A DNA stretch of 64,000 nt, taken from assembly GCA_030063045.1 (NCBI GenBank), contig JAQSEB010000059.1, positions 3,100,001 through 3,164,000 on the forward strand. Direction: 5' to 3'. Under the pieces are notes generated by a model. The model searched no databases. It worked only from the letters and a program-made list of their open reading frames with translations, and had not been told where the DNA came from. The stretch is from Pratylenchus scribneri (taxonomy: Eukaryota; Nematoda; Chromadorea; Rhabditida; Pratylenchidae). The translations under genes and the position numbers were made by a program. Within the stretch, counting starts at the first letter, position 1, and each line of letters begins with the position of its first letter. Below, piece by piece: positions 1 through 12,188 of the stretch.

Positions 1-3000
1 TAAAACCAACTTTTGTTATTTCCTTCCCATTTGGATTCTTTTCAGTTAATATTTCTTGCTTTATAATTGGCTCAAATTCTTCTTTTTTCCTCATTTTTTC
101 CAATTCTTTTTTGTTCAATTCCTCTAAATTCTTTTGTTCCTTTTTCATTTCGTCAATTTCTTTGCCAATTTGCGAATTATGAATTCGTATTTCGGAGCTC
201 AATTTGGCAATAAATTCATGAATTTTCTTTAAAAATAATTCAAAAATAATTTAAATAAAATTAATTTTACTTCATCGATTTGTCCTTCAAAATATTCCAG
301 TTTATTTTCCTGCTCAATTCGTTCTTTTTCCATTAATTCCTGCATTTTTCCCTCCATTTCTCCCATCATTTCCTCTTTGAATTGTTCATCCGATTGTGGG
401 GGTGGTGGAAGAATGTCCGCTTCCACCCTTTCTTTTGCCTCTTTCACCAATTTTGGTTCCATTTTTTGTAATTGTGATTTCATCTTTAATTTAATTTATT
501 TAATTTTAATATTAATTAATTAATTACCAACCACGAGAACATTGTGTTCAACCCATTTTCGGATTCGATAATCCACAAAATGTCTTTCCTCATTCAATGC
601 CTGCAAAACAATTTGGCGAATTCTTTTCAGCAATGGATGATCCTCCGGCAATTCTCCCAATTCTGGTGATCGACTCAAAACATTCTAAAAATAATTTAAT
701 TTAATTATTTTAATTTAATTCACCTCAATTGGCTCAATAATTTGATTTTCTTGTTCAAATTTCTGTTTTTGGAATGGACTTTTGGGAAATTCGAATTGTT
801 TTGCATTTTGCCAAATATTTTGTATTGTATTTGTTGTTAATTGGAAAATATTTACGAAAAATTGTGCCGAACTTTTGATGACAAAAATCACAAAATTATT
901 CACTGAAAATATTTTTAATTTAATTTTATTATTTTTAATTTAACCTTTTTTCACTGTCCACCAAACAAATTCAAAAATCGATTGGCTAAATTGGCCGCAT
1001 TTTTCAAGGCAAAATTTCATAAAATTGGTGAAATATTCGAAGACTAAAATTAATTAAAATTAATTTGAATAAATTATATAATTCACCTTTTATCGAATAA
1101 AATTGGATTCCATCCCAAATTTGGCCAATTAAATTAATAAATCCATTCTGAAGCCATAAAATAAAATCAACCACTGAAAATAAATATTCAATTATTTTTT
1201 TTTATTTATTTTTACTTTTTCCGCCGGTCCATCCAATAAATTCAAAACCGTTCAAAATCATTTCCAGAATAAAATTTTTAATGTAAAAAATTGAATTCAT
1301 CAAAATTTGGCCAATCCATTTTGAAAATTGAATAAATGAAGAAAAACATTGAATTGTGGAATTTTTGACAAATTCCCACAAATTGATGACTTCAAACAAA
1401 TTAATAATTTAATTAATTAAAATGTTTTTTGCTTACTTTTATTTTTGGCCCATTCCATCGAATTGATTATTCCATTTTTGGAAATTGTAAAATATTCATT
1501 CATTGAATTGGACATTGAATTCGGCAATTTTCCCAAAAATGAAATAATCCAATTGGCAAATTTAATCATTGGTGAAAATAACCAATTTTGAAGGAATGAC
1601 AAAATTTCTGATGGAATTTTGGCTAAAAATAAATTAAATAATTTAAAATTAATCGAAAAAAATAACCAATAAATTGTGCGACATTTTTTGAAAAATTAAC
1701 AAAAATTGAAATCAAATTGGTATAAAATTGGCTGACCGGCGTCAAAAACCAATCCGAAAATAAATTCCACATTTTTGATGGAATTCCCACTAAATTAATT
1801 TGAGAAAAATTAATTAATTAAAAAATACAAACCAATTGATTTTTGTGATTCGGATCCAATTTTTGAAGCAATATTTCCAATTGGAATGAAAATCCAATCA
1901 ATAATAAAATTCCATAATTGACGAGAAAAATATGCTGAAAATAAATATTGAAAATATTTTAATTAAAAAAAATTACAAATTTGAATGGCAATTTGTGAAG
2001 ATTTATTCCAAATTGGGAGGAATATCCAATTCCGAATGAACGAAAATAGCCGAAATGGAATTTGAACTGAATTTTATTGAAAAATTAATTTAAATAGAAG
2101 CAAAAAATACCAATATAAATGATGATTTCATTCAATGCTCCAATAATTCCACTTCCAATTTCTCCAACAACGGTGAAAAATGCAAAAAAGATATCCTCTA
2201 AAAATTAATTAAAATTTAAAAAATATTTCGAATTAAATTTAAACCAATTCCATGTAGCATAATATGGCCATAATCGGCAATGATTTCAGTAAATCTGCTC
2301 ATAGGTTGAATAAAATGATAAAATCTGGGCAAAAATGGACTGCCAATATCGCCCAATTTTGAATCATTGTTTTGGCTTAATTCCATTTCCTTTTGGACAT
2401 TTAATGAAGGACCGCCAATTGGATGCGCCAAATGGGGTGGAAATTGTTCAGATGCTTAAAATAAATTTATTTAAATTTAATTTTAAAAATAAAATTACGT
2501 TTAATTTTGGGAATTTTGTCGAGAGAATTTTGAGATTTTCCTCCAAATTCATCATTCTTCGATAATAATTGTTCATCATTTGATTGTTCCTCCAAAATTG
2601 TTGTTGTTCCCTTTTCATCAGTAGACCAATAATGATGCATTCGATATCCGGCCCAAATGAGCAAAAATAATAATGGAATGTAGAGGAATATCCAAATCAT
2701 ATTGCTCCTTTTGTGCGTTATTTCGTGCACAATTTTCCGTTCAACATTCGTCGACCTTCCTCCTCTGCTGGCCATTGAACGAGTTTGAACTCCAACACTA
2801 AATTCATCGTGTTCTGTGTGGCCTTGGCCAGTCCACCAAAGCCATGTCCATCTCACAAAAGTTGAAATACTTTGTGATGTTTTCCAAACCTAAAATTGAT
2901 GTATTATAAAATATATTTTCCCTCTGATAAACCCACAAATTTTGCCCGATACCAATATGAACGTAAGGCATAATATGGAGCCAAAATGGGTGCAAAAATT

Positions 3001-3637
3001 GTGTAGTAGAGTAAATAGGCAATTATGAAACGAGAAATACGGGAGGCGTACGAAAAAGCTTAAAAATATTAATTATGGATTATTTCCTTCCATTATTTTT
3101 ACTTTGAATGAATGTAAACTGCATAGCAGTGAATGAAAAAATGATTATGAATCGGAGCATATGTAAACATTGTTGAGAGAAGTTGAATGATTGGAATCTA
3201 AATAATAATTTAAACAATTTAATGAATTAAATTATTATCAACCTTTCCCATGTATTGGACACGAATGGATAAGGCGAAATTGGTTTTGGAGAAGGAGTTG
3301 CCGGAAAACGACGGCAAAGTCTCGGATGGATATATTCGCGACTCCCAATATGGGGTTTATAAGCCACCGATTCCGAATATGTGTAATTCGTTTCATAAGG
3401 ACTGAAAATTTAAACGAAATTTATTTAATTAGTAAAATTATGTTATAAATTTCTTTGAATAACCTTTCAAGAATTTCATCAATTTCCTCTCTGGTAAGCC
3501 CAGCAGAAAATGATGCATCATGTTTTCGAATTGATGATGAAGGAGAAGGTGAGACGCTGCTAAATAAAAAAAATTATTAAAATAAATTTAATTAAACAAA
3601 CATACAAACGCCTTCTGATTTTATCGACTAAGCCCAT
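1..3637 (-). CDS. unc-84: UNC-84-type SUN/LINC nuclear-envelope protein (partial)
   Basis: Many-exon gene running off the left edge. UNC-84-type SUN proteins sit in the inner nuclear membrane and bind KASH proteins to move and anchor nuclei. The start at 3637 (MGLVDKIRRR) lies 38 bases after a strong TTTTTCAG acceptor. The next exon reads LTREEIDEILER, then YETNYTY, resembling the N-terminal region I recall for C. elegans UNC-84. Hydrophobic segments follow (about 3180-2950), then a membrane span at about 2700-2620 (IWIFLYIPLLFLLIWAGY). Downstream (about 2200-900) a chain of small exons encodes Trp/Phe-rich amphipathic modules, as in the lumenal part of UNC-84, and then a charged Glu/Lys-rich coiled coil (about 480-1). 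The SUN domain itself should lie left of base 1 and is not seen. Exon ends between 900 and 2300 are uncertain. Confidence 0.75.
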
Positions 3638-3674
3638 GAATGGTTTGTAAATGATTTTCGGATTTATAATTGAT

Positions 3675-3676
3675 CT
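3675..3676 (-). other. Splice acceptor just upstream of unc-84 start
   Basis: A TTTTTCAG acceptor on the minus strand lies 38 bases before the chosen ATG, with no obvious coding exon before it. It may be a spliced-leader trans-splice site or the end of a 5'UTR intron; the sequence cannot tell these apart. Confidence 0.4.
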
Positions 3677-4175
3677 GAAAAATATATATGTTGTTTAACA
3701 ATTTATTTTCGTACATTTAAAAAAAAAGTAGAGGAGAGCAGGAGAGGCTAATAAAAATTACATAATCTATTTTTAATCTATGATTTCCTAAAAATAGTAG
3801 GAAAAATAAGAATGTTTTTGGACGAAGGGATGATTCTTTCTTCAGTGGAAAATAAAAAAGTAAACAAAAACATTAGCAGAAGTGGCAAAAAACGAAATAG
3901 AAAATGGTTATGGGAGACGATGGACGGAAAATGAACTCATGTGCAAAAGCAAGCCAAGCACCCAACCCAAGCCTAAAATAAAATGCTCAGCAGCTCACAC
4001 TTGTTCCTCACCTCAACCCAATATAAAAAAGAAAAAAGAATTTCTCTGTGCTCTTCTACTAGTTCCTTTTGTTGCGCGTGCGCGATTTTTTGTTTTTTTT
4101 TTCAAAAACCTAAAAACTTTAATACCTAAACCTAGCCTAGGCCTAGGTGATACCTTGGTCCATTATTATTATTAA

Positions 4176-5198
4176 CCCCTCGGTCACAATGGGGCGTTTT
4201 CCGTTCTCCGCGACGGAAAACTATGTCACATTACAGCGGAAAACGCCGACCTTTTTTTCCGTCGAGCGGAAAAACGCTTTCCGCCGCGTTTTCTCTATTG
4301 ACCACCCCAGCAGAAACGTCGAGCGTTTTCGGTCGAACGGAAAAAAGCTCTCCGCCGAGCGTTTTTTTATTGTGACCATTCTAGCGGAATGAGACAGCGG
4401 AAAAACGCCCGACGTTTTTCCGCCGATCGGGTTTTCCGCTGATGCTGGTCACAGTGGAGCGATTTTGGCCTTTTTTTCCGTCGAACCGAAAACGCCGGCA
4501 ATTCAAATAATTTGAATTTTTCCGTCCTCCGCCGAGCGGAATTCCTTGTATTTTGCCCAAAAACCCTCGACTAGACATTTTTAAAAATAAATAAAAAATA
4601 TTAAAAAATTTTATAAGCTTTCCAAATTGATCCTATCCTATGTAAAAAACTCTGCTCTATTCAATGATATAAGAATTTATTTATTTGGATGAGGAAAAAG
4701 ATTATTTATGAAGATGCAAAATATAAATCATATAAATTTTTTATATTTTCATTTGATTTTTATATCATTAAAAAGAGGAAATTTTTCTGATTAAGATATA
4801 CCTGATTTTAGATTTTTATTAAATTTTTGAAATTTTAAAATAATTTTTAAAAATAAATTTAATTTTAAATTGAAAGAGCGGAAAAACTCTCAAATTTTAT
4901 TGTGACCACTTCGGCGTTTTGCGACGACGGAATTGCATTCGATTTCCGTTCGGCGTTTTCCTGAAAATCTGAGTGGTCACATAAAACGGAATTCCGCATT
5001 CCGTCGCCGAAAAAGATTCCGTCCTATTTTGTGGTCACAATGATTTAGGAGGAAATTGGTTATGTGACCACAAAATGGGCGGAAATTTTTTGTCGGCGAC
5101 GGAATGAAAAATTCCGTTTTATGTGACCAACACTCGGCGGAATGCCAAAACGCTCTCCGCTCTCCGCGGCAGACAAACGCCCCATTGTGACCGAGGGG
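4176..5198. mobile_element. 1.0-kb MITE with terminal inverted repeats and TAA duplication
   Basis: The two ends are inverted copies beginning CCCCTCGGTCACAATGGGGC, perfect for about 24 bases and then diverging. TAA lies directly outside both ends (4173-4175 and 5199-5201), as a 3-base target-site duplication would. The arms contain many imperfect copies of short CG-rich motifs (GGAAAACGC, GTGGTCAC), and the centre (about 4570-4870) is very AT-rich. No transposase frame is visible, so this is a non-autonomous element. A 3-base TAA-type duplication would fit the PIF/Harbinger superfamily, but that placement is inference. Confidence 0.75.
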
Positions 5199-5283
5199 TA
5201 AACGTATATTATGGGATGGATTTTTTTGGAAAATATTTTACCAAGAAATAAACTAAATGTCAAGATAATTAATTACTGTGTTT

Positions 5284-5652
5284 GCGCGTTTCACCGAAAA
5301 GGTCGGAAATGCGCGTTTCATCGAAAAAGGTCGGAAATGTTCATATTTTAATTTAGAGGGATTAAACTAAAAAACCAATGATGTTTTCGGTTTCAGCATG
5401 TTTGAAAACCCATAAAACCAGTTTAAAAACATATTTTTATGGAACTTAAACTAGCAAAAACATTGTTTATTTGAAAACATGTAAAATATCAAAAACATTG
5501 TTGTTTTAAAAGTTTTTGCACAAAAAATGTATGTTTTTAAACTGGTTTTATGGGTTTTCCAACATGCTGAATCCGAAAACATCATTGGTTTTTTGGTTTA
5601 ACCCCTCTAAATTGAAATGTGAACATTTCCGACCTTTTTCGATGAAACGCGC
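5284..5652. mobile_element. Foldback (inverted-repeat) element of about 340-370 bases
   Basis: 5311-5652 is a long near-palindrome. The left arm starts GCGCGTTTCATCGAAAAAGG and the right arm is its reverse complement, with about 135 bases matching at high identity around a short AT-rich centre. An extra partial copy of the end (5284-5310, with CACCGAAAAGG) precedes the left arm. The 10-base word ATTAATTACT occurs just outside both sides (5268-5277 and 5660-5669) and may be a target-site duplication. It lies about 140 bases upstream of the calpain-7 start. No coding capacity is visible. Confidence 0.7.
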
Positions 5653-5768
5653 TAGCACCATTAATTACTCACTCATCTTCAAATCTTCATCTCATATCCA
5701 TAATCCATCCCACTAAAAACTTATTATTAAAAAAAAACTTTAAATTTGAGTTTTTCATTTTATTTTGT

Positions 5769-5770
5769 AG
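5769..5770 (+). other. Splice acceptor upstream of calpain-7 start
   Basis: A TTTTGTAG acceptor lies 20 bases before the ATG at 5790. It could accept a spliced leader or end a 5'UTR intron. Confidence 0.4.
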
Positions 5771-5789
5771 ATCGTATACATAATAGATC

Positions 5790-8700
5790 ATGGATTCCTT
5801 AAATCAACTAGCAAAAATGGCCGTATCATTTGATCAAATGGGAAATATCAACGATGCGATCAAATATTATACAGTTAATTTTTTTTTATTAAATTTAATG
5901 AAATTAACTTTATAGGAAGCTGCGAATTTGATCTCGAAATTAATAAATGAGAAAATACTTCCGGATAAATACAAGCAAGATGCTACCAATTATTTGGCAA
6001 GGTGCGAGATTTTAAAACAAAAAACCGGTTTGAATTTCTATCATAAAAGTAATTTATTTAATTAATTGTTATTCCCAGAATATTCATTTGCACAAGAAAT
6101 TATTCAAAAAGCATTCAAAATGGATGAACAAAAGAAACAAAAAGAGGCCTTAGCATTGTACACAAAAGCCGCCGAAATATGCCTGGAATTGGTTAAAATC
6201 ATTCATATTCATACTCAAATAATTAGTAATTATTTTCAGTGCAAAAATGAAAATAATCCAGAGAAAATATCAAAAATGAAGAAATTGGCCGCATTGGCAA
6301 TTGAAAGAGCCGAAATATTAAAAGCAGCCATATCGCCAACTCCATGTCGAACTACTAAAACTGCTCCAACGGCGCCGGAATTAACAAATGAAGAAGAACA
6401 ATGCTCGCTAATTTTTGATGAGAACATTTTCCCACGTGTTCCAACTGACGGTTTATTTAAATAAATTTTGTGATTTGTTTTTTTTAGAACTTGGTCTTTT
6501 ATGTTTGAATCAAAATGCACAACAACCTTCCTCATCCAAAATTAATAATGGTCCATCCTCCACCATCCAAAATCATCAAAAACCTCCTCGTCGTCGTTGG
6601 TCAGATCATAATAAGGAAAATGGTTTAAGCAAATCAGAAATGCACGTTTTGGCTTCCACTTCACGGATTAATGCACTAACCTATGTTCCATTCATTGAAC
6701 AATGCGACTTAAAAGAACAATTCTTCCTTCCTTTGCCATTTACGGACAAAGATGGATTATTATCGCTTTCGGAAAAGCAAAGGAAGAATTTGAAGGGATG
6801 GATGCGGCCGGATGAATTTACATCAGAGCCACGGATAATTGACCGAATCGATTCAGGCACAATAAAACAAACAATTATTACTGGTTTATATTTTTATTTT
6901 AATTATTTAATTATAATATTAATTTATTTCAGATTGTTCATTTGTTGCTTCATTGGCAATTGCGGCCAGATATGAACGAAGATTTGGGACAAAATTGATT
7001 ACAAAGTAAATTCATTGTGAATATTAATTTAATTTCCATCATTTTTTAGTATAATTTATCCGCAAAATAAAAATGGGGAACCGGTGCATAATCCATCTGG
7101 GAAATATATGATTAAATTGCACATTAATGGCATTTGGAGAAAGGTTCAAATTAAATTCTCATCAATTAATTTATCATTTTTAGGTGATCATCGATGATTT
7201 ACTCCCAATTGGACACAACAATGAATTACTTTGTTCGCATAGCCAAAATAGGAATGAATTATGGGTTTCACTGTTGGAAAAGGCTTACATGAAAGTGATG
7301 GGCGGATATGATTTTCCCGGCTCAAATTCAGTAAATATTTTTTTATGAAAATTAATTTTAATATATTTAGAACATTGATTTGCATGCATTGACCGGATGG
7401 ATACCGGAAAGAATTCCAATTCGAACAAAAGAGACGGAAAAATTCAATGCGGAAAAAGTATTTGAACGATTATTTGCCCACTTCCATCAAGGTAGATATT
7501 TTAAATTAGTCAAAATTTACACAAAAATATTCAAAATAAAAGGGAATTGTTTGATAACTTTGGCCACCGGACAAATGGAGAAAAGTGAACAGGAGAGGAC
7601 TGGACTGGTTGATGCACACGCATATGCCGTTTTGGATTTACGCAAAATCGATGGAAAATGTCTTTTCTTGGTCAAAAATCCATGGACCCATTTGCGTTGG
7701 AAAGGAAGATATTCGGAGAAGGATTTGCAATCGTGGACACCGGGTAAATGAGTAATTAATTTTAATTTAGTCAATTTTATTCAGAATTATGTGCAAAATT
7801 GGACTATGACCCAAAAAATGCGCAACAATTTGATGACGGCGTTTTTTGGATTGATTATCCGTCAGTGTGCGCATTTTTTGATGTTTTCTACGTGAATTGG
7901 AAACCAACACAATTTCCATTCATTTATGCTTTACATTCATCGTGGAATGCCGGCCATGGTCCAATTCGTGATTTATATACGGTTGGCGAAAATCCGCAAT
8001 ATTTTTTGGAGATCAATAATCGATTTGGAATTGCCTCAATTTGGATATTATTGAGCAGACATATTACCGAAAAGGTTTACAAAAATTTAATAATATTTAA
8101 ATTTATTTATTTTAGGAAGATTTTGCCAATAATCGTGAATATATTACGGTTGAATAAGATATTGTTTAAATATTTAATAATTATTTTCCAGGTAATGGTT
8201 TACAAAAACAATGGAAAAAGAGTTTATTTGCCATGTAAGTTTAATAAATTATTTAAATAAAATTATGATTAATTTTAGATGATCCAAAACCGTTGACGGA
8301 AGGCACCCGAATAAATAGTCCACATTTCCTTTGCCAATTAATTGTCAATGAGCCGGGAATTCAACGATTTACATTGGTTATCGCTCAGGTAAATATTAAA
8401 TTGAATTAAAATTAATTTAAATAATCCCCTCATCTGGCAGTATGAGAAAATGAAGACAATTCATTATTCCCTGAGGGTTTATTCAAGTGCGGAATTCAAA
8501 TGTGGGAATATGATTGTGCCATATAAACACATGAAAAAGGTAAAGAGGGGCTAAATATATTTTAAATTAGATATTTTAATTTAGGAAACGGGCGAATGGA
8601 AAGGGGAAACCGCCGGCGGATGTGGGAATGGGACAAGTCAACAAACATATTTGTGAGAATAAATCAAAATAGAAATAATTCATTAATAATATTTATTAAA

Positions 8701-9049
8701 GGAATAATCCACTCTTCCATGTTGAATTGGAGGATGGAAGCGATGAAAATGCACTTTTGGTGGATTTGAGGGGGCCAAAAGAATTCAATGTTGGCTTCGA
8801 CATCACTTTGGTTTCATCAATTCGGGAACATCAATTCGAGAGACGAAATTCGGGTCCATTTCGGTGAATTTTTTATTTTTAAACAATTTATTCATTAATT
8901 TTAGGCCTGGCTTCACAATTCTCCAATTGGATGGACTTCCAGCGGGAATTTATTCAATTCGGCCAATGACATTCATTCCAGGTCAAGAGGGTCCATTCAT
9001 TATGCGGGTCCAATCCTCTTGCCAATTCAACATTAAACGAGTTCAATGA
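5790..9049 (+). CDS. CAPN7: Calpain-7 (PalB-like) cysteine protease
   Basis: Multi-exon gene with the full calpain-7 architecture: two N-terminal MIT domains (exons 5790-6300, starting [18 protein letters not shown]), a Ser/Pro-rich linker, the CysPc protease core (about 6690-8100) and two C-terminal C2-like domains (about 8110-9049). Catalytic residues are visible: Cys in [17 protein letters not shown], His in [10 protein letters not shown] and Asn in [11 protein letters not shown]. Long stretches such as [20 protein letters not shown] and [15 protein letters not shown] are characteristic of calpain-7 rather than classical calpains, and there is no EF-hand domain. In other organisms calpain-7/PalB is recruited through its MIT domains to ESCRT-III on endosomes. 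Introns are short (for example GTTAAT...TTATAG after IKYYT). The gene ends in VQ then TGA. It looks intact. Confidence 0.93.
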
Positions 9050-9151
9050 TAGCAAATGGCAACGATCAAAAACCTCAAGAACACAAATACTTAATTTACA
9101 TCTATCTACCTTTCTATGCTCAATTATATTCAATTTTTTTTGTATCTTTTG

Positions 9152-9157
9152 AATAAA
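9152..9157 (+). terminator. Poly(A) signal of calpain-7
   Basis: AATAAA lies about 100 bases after the calpain-7 stop codon and directly before minisatellite array 1. Confidence 0.6.
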
Positions 9158-9183
9158 GCATTAATCAACCTTTATTATTTTCA

Positions 9184-10318
9184 GAATGAAACACAAAAAT
9201 ATTAAAGCTTTCCGAAATGAAACACAAAAAAAAACAGAATTCTTTCCGGAATGAAACACACGGAATTAAAACTTTTCGGAACAAAAAATCAGAATTAAAA
9301 CTTTCCGGAAAGAAACAAAAAATCAGAATAAGAATCAAAATTTTCCGGAAAGAAACAAAAAATCAGAATACTTTCCGGAAAGACAAAAAATCAGAATAAG
9401 AATTAAAACTTTCCGGAAAGAAAAAAATCAGAATTAAAACTTTCCGGAAAGAAACAAAAAATCAGAATCAGAATTAAAACTTTCCGGAAAGAAAACAAAC
9501 AAAATCAGAATTAAAACTTTCCGGAAAGAAAACAAACAAAATCAGAATTAAAACTTTCCGGAAAGAAATAAACAAAATCAGAATTAAAACTTTCCGGAAA
9601 GAAATAAACAAAATCAGAATTAAAACTTTTCGGAAGAAACAAAAAATCAGAATTAAAACTTTCCGGAAAGAAACAAAAAATCAGAATTAAAACTTTCCGG
9701 AAAGAAACAAAAAATCAGAATTAATACTTTCCGGAAAGAAACAAAAAATCAGAATAAGAATTAAAACTTTCCGGAAAGAAACAAAAAATCAGAATTAATA
9801 CTTTCCGGAAAGAAACAAAAAATCAGAATAAGAATTAAAACTTTCCGGAAAGAAACAAAAAATCAGAATTAATACTTTCCGGAAAGAAACAAAAAATCAG
9901 AATTAATACTTTCCGGAAAGAAACAAAAAATCAGAATTAATACTTTCCGGAAAGAAACAAAAAATCAGAATAAGAATTAAAACTTTCCGGAAAGAAAAAA
10001 ATCAGAATTAAAACTTTCCGGAAAGAAAAAATCAGAATTAAAACTTTCCGGAACAAAAAATCAGAATTAAAACTTTCCGGAAAGAAACAAAAAATCAGAA
10101 TCAGAATTAAAACTTTCCGGAAAGAAAACAAACAAAATCAGAATTAAAACTTTCCGGAAAGAAAACAAACAAAATCAGAATTAAAACTTTCCGGAAAGAA
10201 ATAAACAAAATCAGAATTAAAACTTTCCGGAAAGAAATAAACAAAATCAGAATTAAAACTTTCCGGAACAAAACAAAAAATCAGAATTAAAACTTTCCGG
10301 AAAGAAACAAAAAATCAA
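9184..10318. repeat. Minisatellite array 1 (TTCCGGAA / CAAAAAATCAGAATT units)
   Basis: Tandem units of roughly 30-40 bases built from CTTTCCGGAAAG, then an A-rich part (AAACAAAAAATCAGAATT), then AAAA. Variants swap AAACAAAAAA for AAACAAACAAAA or AAATAAACAAAA, and some copies insert AATAAG or AATCAG. Blocks of the same variant order recur, suggesting higher-order duplication. The left edge (9184-9260) has the form TTCCGGAATGAAACACAAAA, which is the reverse complement of the units in the array at 47.8 kb. The frames open across the array are repeat by-products, not genes. Confidence 0.95.
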
Positions 10319-10532
10319 TTCTTGACGGAATGAAAAACAAAAATCAGAATTCTTTGCAGAATCCAGAATGAAACGCAAAAAATCCAGATATAATAAATGA
10401 CTTTATTCCCCGAATTTCAAAATAAAATGGACAAATGTAGGGGAAAGGAGGTGGTATTATTTTTCATCAAATGTTCAATTAATTCATTATTCCTTCCATT
10501 TTATTTTGTCCACCTCTTTCCTTTCCATTCTT

Positions 10533-11170
10533 TTATGAAACGCGCAGACGAACTTGATCGGATGTTCCCAAATTGAGAATTTCAGAAGCCGACACATTTT
10601 CGGGATGAGATTTGCCTTGTTTTGCTAACTAAAATACCATCATTTTCATCACATTTAATTGCCCTCAAATTATTACAATTCGTCCAAAGCAATTGAGTGT
10701 CATGCAAACGGAATAAAGGTCTCTGCTTTCGACCAAATCCACAGCACGGAATTGTTCTTGGCTGGTCACTCCTTGACTTTTGACAAAGGAAAGGAACAAT
10801 TCAATGTTGTTCATGTATTGGAATGTGCTATTTGGCTTTTCATGTGCTTTTGTGATTGCTCCTGGCGATAATTTGTTTGCCAATCTGAGAATTTTGAACA
10901 TTTAATCCCATTTTAATATTTTAATTCTCATTCACTTGCAAAGGACGGTGCCATCCTTCAATTGGGCCACAAAATTGTCTCGTGATCCATTTGTGTTGAT
11001 ATTCTCGCCGGTCACTTGTTTAATCCATTTCAGCAATAATTCTCCCTCGTGTTCATTATATTTGCTGGCTTGCTAAAATATTCAATTAAAAATGAATGGC
11101 CAATGCCAATTCTCACTTTATTCATCACCGCTGCGCCAATTCCACCGGCAACACTGCGAGGAGCCGACAT
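10533..11170 (-). CDS. Calponin/transgelin-like single CH-domain protein
   Basis: Four exons on the minus strand encode about 170 residues. It starts [18 protein letters not shown]. The CH domain follows: [40 protein letters not shown], then [19 protein letters not shown] and [20 protein letters not shown], all typical of calponin/transgelin CH domains that bind actin in muscle and other contractile cells. The tail ([20 protein letters not shown]) has no clear calponin repeat, so it is closer to short transgelin-like forms. Introns follow MNK, TVLCK and CFGRI. A further upstream exon cannot be excluded. Confidence 0.85.
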
Positions 11171-11933
11171 CCTTCCAATTTGTTTGTGAAAAGAATCAAA
11201 TGGAAAATAAATCTGTTAATTAATTTGGAATTGGAAGAGAATGAATGGATGAATTTAGAGGAAGAGTTTATTTGCCCTTTTCCCGCCCGTTGATTAAGCA
11301 ATCTCCTTTAAATTTGGCCAATTTTTTGCCTGCCATTTGTTGCTTAAATCCATTCATCCACTTATCTCCACTTTCTAGAAATTTCCTGATTGAATCCGTA
11401 TTCCGAATGACTAATGATCGATGCCTTCTCCTCCCTCAAACAAACACACATATGGCCCTCAAAGGATGGCCATGGCCAAGGGCACATTGGCAATAAGGAA
11501 CACATTCTCCACTCTCATATTCCATCCAAACTCTGTTTTCTTTCTATTTTTTCCATGACAGCTGTTCCAAAATTGAGAATGAGAACACGTCCAAAAAGTT
11601 GGCTATGGAGTGAAAAGGAAGGAAAACTATGAAAGCGGAAGCTGGCGGCCTTGATAGAAAAGCCGAATAACCTTGAGTGGAATGAATTGGCGTGGGTGAT
11701 GGATGAATGTGAGAATGGGAAGAAATTGGTTTGGCCATAAATATTTTGAACAATCCCAAAATACACATATTCCTCAACGACGAATACACTTTTTGAATGA
11801 AAATAGAAAATGAAATTCGCCCAAAAATAGTCGACCCTTACCTACATCATTTTTAGTTAAACTTTTATTCTTTAATACACAAATCTAAACATATTAAAAG
11901 GACAAAGATATAAAAATGTAATGGAAATGGAAA
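11171..11933. other. Intergenic, no gene recognised
   Basis: Between the calponin-like start and the end of the glycine-rich peptide gene. Open frames of 60-83 codons exist on both strands (for example 11515-11789 minus), but they overlap one another, lack recognisable motifs and splice poorly. Probably promoter and 3' flank; an AATAAA (minus strand, 11864-11869) lies about 65 bases downstream of the next gene's stop. Confidence 0.5.
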
Positions 11934-12188
11934 TCAACGTCGGCCTCCATATCCGCTTCCACCAAATTGGTTAAAACCGCCTCCTTGGTATCCTTGTTGG
12001 AATCCTCCTCCACCACCTTGATATCCGCCTCCTCCGTACATTGGAGGGCCATAGCCTAAAAATAATTAATTTTAATATTCCCTCTTTTTGGGATATTCTT
12101 CACTTCGTTCCGATCGCATTATGCTGCCGGCATTGGCCAATGCAAAGAAAATGATGAAAAGGGCAAAAATGGAAGCAATAAATTTCAT
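11934..12188 (-). CDS. Small secreted glycine-rich peptide precursor
   Basis: Two exons (12104-12188 and 11934-12055) joined across a 48-base GTGAAG...TTTTAG intron give a 68-residue protein. It starts with a clear signal peptide (MKFIASIFALFIIFFALANA), then a short linker with RSERS and a Gly/Tyr/Gln-rich tail (PPMYGGGGYQGGGGGFQQ... ending GGSGYGGRR) before TGA. Nematodes have families of such short Gly/Tyr-rich secreted peptides (neuropeptide-like and caenacin-type, often epidermal and infection-induced); membership here is inferred from composition only. An AATAAA lies about 65 bases downstream. Each exon alone is too short to stand out as an open frame. Confidence 0.7.

Noticed and set aside
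9184..10318. Regular repeats resembling a CRISPR array (also 14501-14899, 47835-49180, 55500-56575)
   Set aside because: Units are head-to-tail with no unique spacers, lengths vary, and the genome is eukaryotic; these are minisatellites.
11515..11789. Two overlapping minus frames of about 80 codons
   Set aside because: Mutually overlapping, no motif, no convincing splice partners.
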